Positions 42,701-50,685 of a stretch of DNA of 54,931 bases are shown one piece after another. Under the pieces are notes generated by a model. It made no database searches. It worked only from the letters and a program-made list of their open reading frames with translations, and was not told the DNA's origin. The stretch is taken from NCBI GenBank assembly GCA_949295645.1, contig CASFLY010000153.1, positions 1-54,931 on the forward strand, read 5' to 3'. The stretch comes from an uncultured Bacteroidales bacterium. GTDB lineage: Bacteria > Bacteroidota > Bacteroidia > Bacteroidales > UBA932. Every line of letters begins with the position of its first letter. Position 1 is the stretch's first letter. A program made the position numbers and the translations under genes.

Positions 42701-42911
42701 CAAAAATGTCCAGATAGGCTATACCATCCCTCAGAAATATACTTCGAAAATCGGCATTTCGAACTTCAGGATATATCTCTCGGGTGAAAATCTGGCCACT
42801 TTCACGCAGATGACCGATCTGTTCGACCCGGAGACCATCGGCGCCAACTCCTCCGGTAACGTATATCCGTTGACCAGAACTTATTCGGTCGGCCTAAGTG
42901 TAACATTTTAA
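39719..42911 (+). pseudogene. susC: SusC-type TonB-dependent outer-membrane transporter, interrupted by a frameshift at a G10 run
   Basis: The gene would encode a 1063-residue outer-membrane barrel importing oligosaccharides with energy from TonB. Visible are a signal peptide (MKKTLVFVLLLFCVAAAASA), a carboxypeptidase-D-like N-terminal domain (VTGTVTDRNGEPLVGVAVTL), EEVVVVGFATQKK, the plug (LALQGQIPGLTI, VLVLIDGMEGDL, SVLKDAAASSIYGSRAPFGV) and a full barrel ending in VGLSVTF. Frame 1 runs from 39719 to a TAA at 39994; the rest is open in the next frame from at least 39984 to 42911. The switch is at a run of ten G (39973-39982). Nine G would give TTGGGGVYNVTLEED, the normal joint. I label it a pseudogene only for the sequenced state. 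Confidence 0.9.
39973..39982 (+). repeat. Poly-G tract (10 G) inside susC
   Basis: Ten consecutive G follow TACGAC in codons 85-88 of susC. No other homopolymer of this length lies in a coding sequence of the window. A change to nine or twelve G restores the reading frame. Confidence 0.9.
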
Positions 42912-42922
42912 TCGGATTCCTT

Positions 42923-44899
42923 ATGAAAAACAGAATATTGATCCTGTCGCTGGCGGCCGTGCTGATGTTTCCGTCCTGCAACGCTTTTCTGAATCTGGAG
43001 CCGGAAGCCGCCCTGTCTCCGGAGCAGTACCTGACCACGGAGGAGAATATCGGAGCGTATGCCACGAACCTGTACGGCATGCTTCCCAAACATGAACGCA
43101 GCACCTGGGGATACTGGAGGACGGATGCCAATACCGATGACATGGTAGCGCCCAATCCCAGCAATATCTATGCTCCTGGATACTGGAGGGTGGAACAGAC
43201 AGGCGGCTCCTACTCGTTTACGGACATCTATAACTGCAATTATTTCCTGGACTTCGTGATTCCTCTTTATGAGGCCGGAGAGATTACGGGAAATGACTCC
43301 AACATCCGCCATTACATCGGCGAAGTCTATTTCTTCAGGGCCTGGGCCTATTTCGAGAAACTGAAAGCGCTCGGGGACTTCCCGATAGTGGAAGAGCCGA
43401 TAGCCGATGACCTCGACCGGCTCGTGGCCGCAAGCAAACGTGCCCCGCGCAATGAAGTGGCCCGGTTCATCCTTGCTGACCTGGACAGGGCGCTGGAGTA
43501 CATGTCCGACACACCTCCTGTGGGCGGAACGAACAGGCTTGCCGATGACTGCGCACATCTTATGAAATCCCGTGTGGCTCTGTACGAAGGTACATGGGAG
43601 AAATATTTCAAAGGTACGGCCTTCGTTCCGAACGGCCCGGACTGGCCAGGTGCCGGGAAGGACTACAACTCGGGATACCAGTTCCCTTCCGGCAGTATCG
43701 AAGGGGAGATAGACTTTTTCCTGAAGACCTCTATGGAAGAGTCGAAAATCGTGGCGGACAAGTACAGCCTGACGACAAACACGGGTGTCTTCCAGAGCAG
43801 TGAGACTGCCGACTCGAACCCGTACTTCGACATGTTCGGCGCTACGGACATGAGCCTGTATCCGGAAGTCCTGCTCTGGAGAGACTATAACGTCTCTCTC
43901 GGAGTCTACAACTCCGTAGGGGAGTGGGCTTCGTCGTCCAACAACGGCTATGGGATCACCAAAAGCATGGTGGATGCCTTCGTGATGAGCAACGGCCAGC
44001 CATGGTATGCTTCCGGGAGCGGATATGCAGGTGACACCGATCTTATGAAAGTCACCCAAAACAGGGATACCCGGGCCGTGATATTCATAAAGAAGCCAGG
44101 CGACCTCAATCTTCATTCTCCCGGAGGACAGAATTCTGAGGAAGTGGAACCCTGGCCGGAGATAACTTCTTCCGGAGCCCAGAAATACATTACCGGCTAC
44201 GTTATCCGCAAGGGGCTGAACTTCAACGGTGCCTATGCGAGCGACAATTCCAGCGAGACCGGCCTGATCATCTTCAGGGCGGCAGAGGCCTATCTGAACT
44301 ACATCGAGGCCTGCTATGAACGCACCGAGGGATTGGATGCGGATGCGCAGAGGTACTGGAAAGCCATCCGTGACCGGGCTAAGGCCGGTGACTACAATAC
44401 CACCATCCGTGACACGGAAGTGGCTACGGAAGGCAAGACGGACTGGGGAGCCTACTCTGCCGGCCGGCTCGTGGACGCGACCCTGTACAACATCCGGAGA
44501 GAACGGCGTTGCGAACTGATGGCAGAAGGCTTCAGGGCTGCGGACATACACCGCTGGAGGGCCCTCGACCAGCTCATCGATGCGGACGAACCATACCACG
44601 TCCTGGGCGTGAACCTCTGGAGCGAACTCTACAGGAACGAGGAATTCCTCGAAGGCAACCCTGCCGGGCTCATCGAGGGTGAAAACGTATCTCCGCGGAG
44701 TTTCAGCAATTACCTGGCCCCGTACCACATCATGACCAACAACCGTGTCTACAACGGCTACAACTGGAGGATGGCGCATTATCTCGACCCTATTGCGGTG
44801 CAGCACTTCCTTATCACGGGAGACGGAGACGTAAACGCCTCGCCTCTCTATCAGAATCCGGGCTGGCCGGTACAGGCGGGCCTCGGCGCACAGAACTGA
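42923..44899 (+). CDS. susD: SusD-like glycan-binding lipoprotein
   Basis: The 658-residue lipoprotein (signal with PSC lipobox, Cys about residue 19) starts CNAFLNLEPEAALSPEQYLTTEEN, the usual SusD opening, and has TPR-like helices, for example IGEVYFFRAWAYFEKLKALGDFPIVEEP, and a C-terminal IRRERRCELMAEGFRAADIHRW. It forms the lid of the SusC barrel at the cell surface and binds the glycan. It begins 12 bases after susC. It is longer than SusD of starch (551), in keeping with a different ligand. Confidence 0.95.
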   Translation: MKNRILILSLAAVLMFPSCNAFLNLEPEAALSPEQYLTTEENIGAYATNLYGMLPKHERSTWGYWRTDANTDDMVAPNPSNIYAPGYWRVEQTGGSYSFTDIYNCNYFLDFVIPLYEAGEITGNDSNIRHYIGEVYFFRAWAYFEKLKALGDFPIVEEPIADDLDRLVAASKRAPRNEVARFILADLDRALEYMSDTPPVGGTNRLADDCAHLMKSRVALYEGTWEKYFKGTAFVPNGPDWPGAGKDYNSGYQFPSGSIEGEIDFFLKTSMEESKIVADKYSLTTNTGVFQSSETADSNPYFDMFGATDMSLYPEVLLWRDYNVSLGVYNSVGEWASSSNNGYGITKSMVDAFVMSNGQPWYASGSGYAGDTDLMKVTQNRDTRAVIFIKKPGDLNLHSPGGQNSEEVEPWPEITSSGAQKYITGYVIRKGLNFNGAYASDNSSETGLIIFRAAEAYLNYIEACYERTEGLDADAQRYWKAIRDRAKAGDYNTTIRDTEVATEGKTDWGAYSAGRLVDATLYNIRRERRCELMAEGFRAADIHRWRALDQLIDADEPYHVLGVNLWSELYRNEEFLEGNPAGLIEGENVSPRSFSNYLAPYHIMTNNRVYNGYNWRMAHYLDPIAVQHFLITGDGDVNASPLYQNPGWPVQAGLGAQN

Positions 44900-44912
44900 T
44901 AAAACCAAGATT

Positions 44913-46223
44913 ATGAAAAACAAGACATATCATACACTGCTGGCTCTGGCCGCAGTCTTTGCAGCTTCGTGCTCCAAGACCGGAGAGCCTTACATAAATG
45001 TCCCTCAGGACAGGTATAATGTGGAGGCCGTGTACACGGAACTGAACATTCCCGTGGAATGCAATATGAACTCCACCGCCTGTGTCAGATACGACGGCGA
45101 CGTGTCCGGCTGGATCCAGCTTCTCCCGTCGCTTCTGTCGGGAAACGGGGTTTATTCACTGTGGATAAGCGAAAATCCGGACGAAGAGGCATCCCGTTCC
45201 GCCACTCTCGTGATTACTGCCGGCTCCGCTGTCAGGGAAGTGGAGATAGAGCAGAACCTGCTCACTTCCATACGCATCTCGCCTTCATCGCTGGCCACCA
45301 CGACTTCGTCGGGAACTTATCCGGTGAGGGTGGTCTCGAATGGAGAATGGACCCTGAAGCAGGATTCCGATACGGAAGGCTGGCTGACCGTAGACAAGGT
45401 TTCCGGCACCGGAAATGCGACTGTGAATTTCACCTTTGCCGCTTTGGCCGATGACAGCGAAATGTATTCCGGAACGGTGAAGTTCGTAACCGGTTCCGAC
45501 GAGGTGGAGCTGCCGGTGCAGCACGGCTATGCCCAGCAGATAGGAGACTATGTCTGGGCCAAGGCCAACGTAGGGGAGCCGGGGATGTTCGCGGACGCTC
45601 CCGACGATCCGGGAATGCTCTACCAGTACGATTCGAAGGTAGCCTGGACAAATGCCTATCCTGCTGCGACAGCACCGGCTCCGGAAGGCATGCCTTTAGG
45701 AGCAGCCACAGGACCTGAGCAGTGGACGGACGAGAACAACCCTTGTCCGGACGGCTGGCGTGTGCCGACAAAGGACGAACTGGATGCCCTCGTAGGAACA
45801 AGGGCCGATGGTGTGAAGATAGGCTGGGCAGAGCCGGAGACGAGCGGTTTCAGCATACCGGGCGCCGTCCTGGGCCTGTCCCGCGAAACCGGCAGGACTG
45901 CCACCGCTGCAGATATGAAAGGCGGTATTTTCCTGCCATGTTCGGGGAACCGCAAGTGGGACACCGGTGCATACCAGAACCCGCAGAATGCAACGATGAC
46001 TACGGCGACAAGCCTGATGTCCGGTTCTGAGCAGTGCAGATACCTTATGTATTGCTCTACGGATGAGACGGATGATCTTAGCAAACTCCGTCTTCCTTCC
46101 GACAACTGGGGTTGGGAACGTCTCCGCGGAGCCTGGCCGGTAAGGTGCATAAAGGATGACAGGGTTTCATACGGCCCGGTGGATCTGCCGATCCCGGACT
46201 ATGATGAAGGCCAGTCGTATTAA
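44913..46223 (+). CDS. Surface lipoprotein with BACON-like and FISUMP-like domains
   Basis: The 436-residue product has a lipoprotein signal (AASCSK), two BACON-like Ig domains (about residues 25-115 and 120-205, e.g. ISPSSLATTTSSGTYPVRVVSNGEWTLKQD) and a C-terminal module starting DYVWAKANVGEPGMF and containing CPDGWRVPTKDELDALVGT, PCSGNRKW and WPVRCIKD, features of the Fibrobacter succinogenes major paralogous (FISUMP) domain. A tail PIPDYDEGQSY follows. Position after susD suggests a surface glycan-binding role. Binding is inferred, not shown. Confidence 0.8.
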   Translation: MKNKTYHTLLALAAVFAASCSKTGEPYINVPQDRYNVEAVYTELNIPVECNMNSTACVRYDGDVSGWIQLLPSLLSGNGVYSLWISENPDEEASRSATLVITAGSAVREVEIEQNLLTSIRISPSSLATTTSSGTYPVRVVSNGEWTLKQDSDTEGWLTVDKVSGTGNATVNFTFAALADDSEMYSGTVKFVTGSDEVELPVQHGYAQQIGDYVWAKANVGEPGMFADAPDDPGMLYQYDSKVAWTNAYPAATAPAPEGMPLGAATGPEQWTDENNPCPDGWRVPTKDELDALVGTRADGVKIGWAEPETSGFSIPGAVLGLSRETGRTATAADMKGGIFLPCSGNRKWDTGAYQNPQNATMTTATSLMSGSEQCRYLMYCSTDETDDLSKLRLPSDNWGWERLRGAWPVRCIKDDRVSYGPVDLPIPDYDEGQSY

Positions 46224-46238
46224 AAGGAGGAACAGAAT

Positions 46239-48029
46239 ATGAAAAAGACAATATTTTTAATGGCAGCCGCCGCTGCAGTCTCAGCGGCCTGCTCCGTAGA
46301 AAATATCGGATCGCCCGCAGTACAGGAAGGGGAACCGTTTTCCATTCGGGCTTCCCTCCTTTCCACAAGGACGACCCTCGACACCGACGGGTACAAGGTT
46401 ACCTGGGATGAAGACGACGTCCTGTCCGTCATCGCCAGATATGATGACGGTACCGTACGGCACTACAAGTTCGAAAAGGAGGACGGAAACGCTTTCTCCT
46501 GCCGGAAAGTGCTGGAGCCGGAGCGGATTACGGTCTTGAATGTCTTCTATCCGTACGATGAGAACAATTATGCTTTGGACGGAGACTATGGCCGGGCGGG
46601 GCTGGCTTTCGGAATGGGACAGAATCAGTCGCTTGCGGATGATGCGGCCCATATCGACGGCCCTCTTTACGGCTATGCCGAGGTTTCCGGAGGCAGCGTG
46701 CCGGACATAAGCATTCATCATGCATCCGCACTGATGGATGTGCAGGTCGTGAACTCGGCTCCTGCGGACATTACCGTGACGGAAGTCCGGCTTTCCACTT
46801 CCGCTCCGGATCTGTACCTGCAGGGCTGGGCGAAGATAAACCCCCGGACCGGGGAGTTGCAGACTACCGGAGGTTATACGGAAGTGGCGCTGACGGTTGA
46901 CAAGGCGACGGTAGGGGCCGGTCAGACAGGGCATTTCTACATTACCTCGCTTCCGTTCAGTCTGAATGCAGGAGACACTTTCACGGTGACGGTCACGGCA
47001 AACGGCAGGAAGTATGATTTCGAGAAGACAGTGGAATCGGCGGAGAAGGGAATATTCGCCGCCGGCAAGGTGCATCATCTGACTGCGCAGTTCAACGAAG
47101 TCGAAGAGGTCGACCCGGACCTGAAGGTGGAAATCTCCACTTCATACATCGCCCCGACGGCAGCGACAGGGGAATACGATGTGGAAGTGACATCCACGGG
47201 GGAATGGAGCGTGATTCAGGACGAGGCCACGAAGGACTGGCTCACGGTAGAACCCGCTTCCGGTACGGGAAACGGTACGGTCAAGGTAAGTCTTGGCGCC
47301 CTTGGCGGGGACAGCGACGTTCGGACTGCTTCCCTTACATTCAGGGCAGGCCTGAGTGAGGCTGTCCTGACCGTACAGCACGGCTATGCGCAGCGGATAG
47401 GGGATCTCGTCTGGGCCAAGGCCAATGTGGCGGAGCCCGGAATGTTCGCAGAGTCTCCGGACGAGACGGGACTTCTGTACCAGTATGCTTCCAGGACAGG
47501 ATGGCCGAACGGATACCCTGATGCCGAACAGTCCGGCTCGGGGCCTGCAGGTTACCCGACAGGAGAGAGAAACACGCCTTCTGTCTGGTCTTCTGAAAAT
47601 GACCCTTGCCCTGAAGGGTGGAGGGTGCCTTTTGCAGACGAGATGACGGCTTTGGTCGGAACGGACTTGCAGACTAAATTCTCCTGGAAAGAGCCTGCGG
47701 CAAGCGGGTTCGGAATCCCGGGAGTGATGTGCGGACCTGATAAAAGCACCGCCTCCTCTGCGTCCAGGACCGATATGGCCGGCTGCGTCTTCGTACCATG
47801 TTCCGGAAACCGCAGCTGGAAAAACGGCCTGTACCAGAATCCCGGTCATGTGACGATGACGACAGCCACTTACAAGAGCAGCAATGGCGGGAACGCCTAC
47901 GCCTATGTAGTGAAAATCATAGGCAGCGACACCAATTTTGCCCTGCCTTCGTCCCCTGAGGACAAATGGGGCTACGGGGAACTGAATATGGCCTATTCGG
48001 TCCGCTGCGTAGCCGATGTGACAGAATAA
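46239..48029 (+). CDS. Lipoprotein with fimbrillin-like, BACON-like and FISUMP-like domains
   Basis: The 596-residue paralogue has a lipoprotein signal (VSAACS), an N-terminal fimbrillin-like part of about 280 residues (TTLDTDGYKVTWDEDDVLSVIA, VFYPYD, GQTGHFYITSLPF), one BACON-like domain (ISTSYIAPTAATGEYDVEVTSTGEWSV) and a FISUMP-like C-terminus (DLVWAKANVAEPGMF, CPEGWRVPFADEMTALVGT, SVRCVAD). The C-terminal half repeats that of the preceding gene. A clear AGGAGG precedes the ATG by 9 bases, unusual for this phylum. Probable surface exposure is inferred from the lipobox and the PUL context. Confidence 0.8.
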   Translation: MKKTIFLMAAAAAVSAACSVENIGSPAVQEGEPFSIRASLLSTRTTLDTDGYKVTWDEDDVLSVIARYDDGTVRHYKFEKEDGNAFSCRKVLEPERITVLNVFYPYDENNYALDGDYGRAGLAFGMGQNQSLADDAAHIDGPLYGYAEVSGGSVPDISIHHASALMDVQVVNSAPADITVTEVRLSTSAPDLYLQGWAKINPRTGELQTTGGYTEVALTVDKATVGAGQTGHFYITSLPFSLNAGDTFTVTVTANGRKYDFEKTVESAEKGIFAAGKVHHLTAQFNEVEEVDPDLKVEISTSYIAPTAATGEYDVEVTSTGEWSVIQDEATKDWLTVEPASGTGNGTVKVSLGALGGDSDVRTASLTFRAGLSEAVLTVQHGYAQRIGDLVWAKANVAEPGMFAESPDETGLLYQYASRTGWPNGYPDAEQSGSGPAGYPTGERNTPSVWSSENDPCPEGWRVPFADEMTALVGTDLQTKFSWKEPAASGFGIPGVMCGPDKSTASSASRTDMAGCVFVPCSGNRSWKNGLYQNPGHVTMTTATYKSSNGGNAYAYVVKIIGSDTNFALPSSPEDKWGYGELNMAYSVRCVADVTE

Positions 48030-48048
48030 CCTTTAATACTATATCGCA

Positions 48049-48210
48049 ATGAAACAGAATGAAACCCGGAATCCGGCCGCCGGATATGCCGCGCCGGAAA
48101 TGTCGATGACGGAAATCATCGTTGAAAACGGCTTCGCAGGAAGCCCGGAAGACATCACCGATGGATTTGAATTGAATGCTCCAGGATATGGAGAAGGTGA
48201 AACAATCTAA
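48049..48210 (+). CDS. Small 53-residue protein of the PUL
   Basis: An ATG at 48049 opens 53 codons between two fimbrillin-like genes. The peptide starts MKQNETRNPAAGYAAPEMSM and ends GFELNAPGYGEGETI, a Gly/Glu-rich tail reminiscent of PIPDYDEGQSY at the end of the first FISUMP protein. There is no signal peptide. Spacing (19 bases before, 12 after) fits a real gene of the operon. Similar short acidic peptides are often found beside Bacteroidales surface lipoprotein genes; their function is unknown. Confidence 0.65.
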   Translation: MKQNETRNPAAGYAAPEMSMTEIIVENGFAGSPEDITDGFELNAPGYGEGETI

Positions 48211-48222
48211 AATGAAAACGAA

Positions 48223-49155
48223 ATGAAAAAAATAATTTTTATATTGGCAGCCGTCGCTGCAATATCAGCCTCATGTTCATCCATAGAGGATAACGGAAAG
48301 CCGGACAGCACTCCCGATGAAGGTATTTTCACGATTTCTGCCGTGATTCCGCAGGAGGATCTTTCAGGAGTTCCGGGCAAAACGACTGTGGACGCAGAAA
48401 ACGGTTACAAGGTGTCCTGGGATGACGAAGACGCCCTGAGCGTCATCGCGGAATATTCCGACGGCACCTACAAGGCATACAGGTTCGTAAGACAGGAAGG
48501 CGATACTTTCGTATGCGATAACGGGAATATCGACACACAGGACATTACTGCTGTCAATGTGGTCTATCCGTATGACAGCAAGAACCAGACTATGGGAGCG
48601 CCGGTTAACGCACAGGAAGATTATAATGGAGTCCTGTACTGCAATGCAGGGCTTCCCGTGAATACGGGAGACTTGTCTAAGCAGGCCGCGACAGACGACA
48701 TCTCCCACATTGACGGCCTCCTTTGCGGATATTCTGCCGTGAGCGGGAATGCTGCCGCAGTGACGATGAAGCATGCGACTACGCTGTTCGATGTCGCGGT
48801 GGAAAACGCAGGAGCGACGGACGTAACCATTACCGAGGTCAGAATGGTTCTCAATACGGGCTTCAATCTGGTAGGCTGGTTCCAGATAGCGCCTGAAACT
48901 GCCTCTCTTTGGGGCACGTCCGGCTACAAGGAACCGTCCATAACCGTTACTGACGGCACTCTCGCGGCAGGGGAGACCGGACATTTCTATATGTCTTCCA
49001 TCCCTTTCAAGATGTCCGCGAATCTGCCGCTGAGCATCAAGGTGACGACTTCTGACGGCCAGGCCTATACGGTGGACAAAACCCAGGCTGCCGACAAGGA
49101 TTTCCTGGCAGGAAATGTGAACCATATCACGGGAATAGTGATAAATAACGAATAA
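48223..49155 (+). CDS. Fimbrillin-like lipoprotein
   Basis: The 310-residue lipoprotein (signal ending ISASCS) aligns by eye along its length with the N-terminal half of the preceding large paralogue: TTVDAENGYKVSWDDEDALSVIAEYSDGT, NVVYPYDSKN, DISHIDGLLCGYSAVSG, GETGHFYMSSIPFK and GNVNHITGI. It lacks BACON and FISUMP parts. It may be a surface adhesin or glycan-binding protein. A four-codon frame (ATGAAAACGAAATGA) overlaps its start, which could couple translation. Confidence 0.8.
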   Translation: MKKIIFILAAVAAISASCSSIEDNGKPDSTPDEGIFTISAVIPQEDLSGVPGKTTVDAENGYKVSWDDEDALSVIAEYSDGTYKAYRFVRQEGDTFVCDNGNIDTQDITAVNVVYPYDSKNQTMGAPVNAQEDYNGVLYCNAGLPVNTGDLSKQAATDDISHIDGLLCGYSAVSGNAAAVTMKHATTLFDVAVENAGATDVTITEVRMVLNTGFNLVGWFQIAPETASLWGTSGYKEPSITVTDGTLAAGETGHFYMSSIPFKMSANLPLSIKVTTSDGQAYTVDKTQAADKDFLAGNVNHITGIVINNE

Positions 49156-49176
49156 CATTTGCATAAATAACCGATA

Positions 49177-50685
49177 ATGAGACATCCGATACTTTTTACA
49201 GCCGTTTCAGCCCTCGCCTTATGGGCCTGCTCCCAATCGGGTGCGGACGTGAAGCCGCAGGAGCCTGTGCTTCCGCAGATCACGGTCAGCGAGCTGAAGA
49301 CTGAAAACGGAAAGACATACGTGGAAGTGGACGGGACTCCGTTTCCGTTCATGGGTGCGCAGATCAGGCTCGACGCCCTGATAAACTGCGAGAACAAACC
49401 TGTTTCCGCAATCGAGCCGTATTTTCAGAAAGCAGTGGAGCTCGGCGTGAACTGTGTGCAAGTGCCGGTCTGCTGGAGATGGATAGAGCCGACAGAGGGA
49501 AACTATGACTGGAGCATAGTGGACGCCCTGCTCGGGTACTGCATCGAATATGACCTGAAAATGGAACTTCTATGGTTCAGTACCAATATGATAGGTGATT
49601 CGTTCACTTATTTCCTTCCAAGACATATCATTTCCGAACCGTCTATCCGTCTGTGGAGAAGCAATGAAGGCTATTCCCGCCCCGAATACGGCTACACATA
49701 CGCCCTCATCCTCGATGCCGACTGGCTTCTCGAACGCGAGACGGCTGCTGTCACGGCACTGTTCAACCATATCCGTTACTGGGATTCGAACCACGGCGAC
49801 AGCCATCCGGTGATTACCTGTCAGATTCACAACGAGCCTGACGGCTTCGTCCGCTGGAGGTATGAGCAGGACGGCTTTACCTGGCGTGACGGCTCCAGTC
49901 TGTCCCGGGAAAGGGCCTGGGAAATGGTGCTCAACTCTTTAGATGCAGTGGGCAAGGCCGTGCAGAACAGTTCCTACAAGGTGCTGACCAGGACAAACCA
50001 TATCAAGGCGGACAATGTCTCGTCACCTTTGGACTGGGGCGAGGAGACGGTTTCTCCCAGGACCGTTTTCGATCTTGAAGGCATAGACTTCGTGTCCGTC
50101 GATGCTTACAGACAGACCGTGTCCGACATCCGTAAAGAGGTGGAGGCCTATGCTTCCATCGAGGGCAACTATGCTTTGGTCGGAGAAAACAAGGGCAATT
50201 ACACCCACACTCCGAGCCTTATCCTTGCAGCCTTTGCCGCCGGAGGCGGCTATGACATCTACGACCTGGCTACCAGCAGTGTTTTCATAACCAATTCCGG
50301 AGGTACGGATGATCCGGACCATGGCGTCTATACGTCAGATCTTCAGGAAAGGCCCGGATTTACCGAAGAGGTAAGGAAGATAGTCAAGGGCCTGACGGCG
50401 GCCGGAGCGGATCTTGCAGCGACCCGCAGTGCAGATTTCGCCGCTTTCAATATCTCACAGGACTCGCCGCAGGAGAATGTGACCTGGGAGCAGGCCTCTA
50501 CTGTCAGATGCAGGATCCGTTTCAGCACTGATGCCGGAGCCATCGGCTTTGTCCTGGACAGGGGCGACTATGTTCTGGTCTACGCTACTGATGCCGCTAC
50601 CTTTGAGTTGAAAACATCCGATAACCTTCACGAAGTCGTCACTATCGAGACCGAAGGCGGAAAACTTGAAAGAAGGGATATATGA
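49177..50685 (+). CDS. Putative glycoside hydrolase, clan GH-A type lipoprotein
   Basis: The 502-residue product has a lipoprotein signal (LALWACS) and a TIM-barrel hydrolase pattern like GH5/GH35/GH42: GAQIRLDAL, ELGVNCVQVPVCWRWIEPTEGNYDWS, then HNEPDG with the likely acid/base Glu near 220, and VGENKG with a likely nucleophile Glu near 337. A beta-rich C-terminal domain of about 110 residues follows; the overall form recalls DUF4978 proteins of Bacteroides. I cannot assign a GH family or substrate. Its stop overlaps the start of the lyase-GH3 gene (ATGA), so the two are coupled. Confidence 0.75.
   Translation: MRHPILFTAVSALALWACSQSGADVKPQEPVLPQITVSELKTENGKTYVEVDGTPFPFMGAQIRLDALINCENKPVSAIEPYFQKAVELGVNCVQVPVCWRWIEPTEGNYDWSIVDALLGYCIEYDLKMELLWFSTNMIGDSFTYFLPRHIISEPSIRLWRSNEGYSRPEYGYTYALILDADWLLERETAAVTALFNHIRYWDSNHGDSHPVITCQIHNEPDGFVRWRYEQDGFTWRDGSSLSRERAWEMVLNSLDAVGKAVQNSSYKVLTRTNHIKADNVSSPLDWGEETVSPRTVFDLEGIDFVSVDAYRQTVSDIRKEVEAYASIEGNYALVGENKGNYTHTPSLILAAFAAGGGYDIYDLATSSVFITNSGGTDDPDHGVYTSDLQERPGFTEEVRKIVKGLTAAGADLAATRSADFAAFNISQDSPQENVTWEQASTVRCRIRFSTDAGAIGFVLDRGDYVLVYATDAATFELKTSDNLHEVVTIETEGGKLERRDI

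Noticed and set aside
42908-44923. 671-codon open frame on the minus strand opposite susD
   Set aside because: It mirrors the SusD frame, a known effect of GC-rich codon use, has no recognisable domain, and susD is clearly the real gene.
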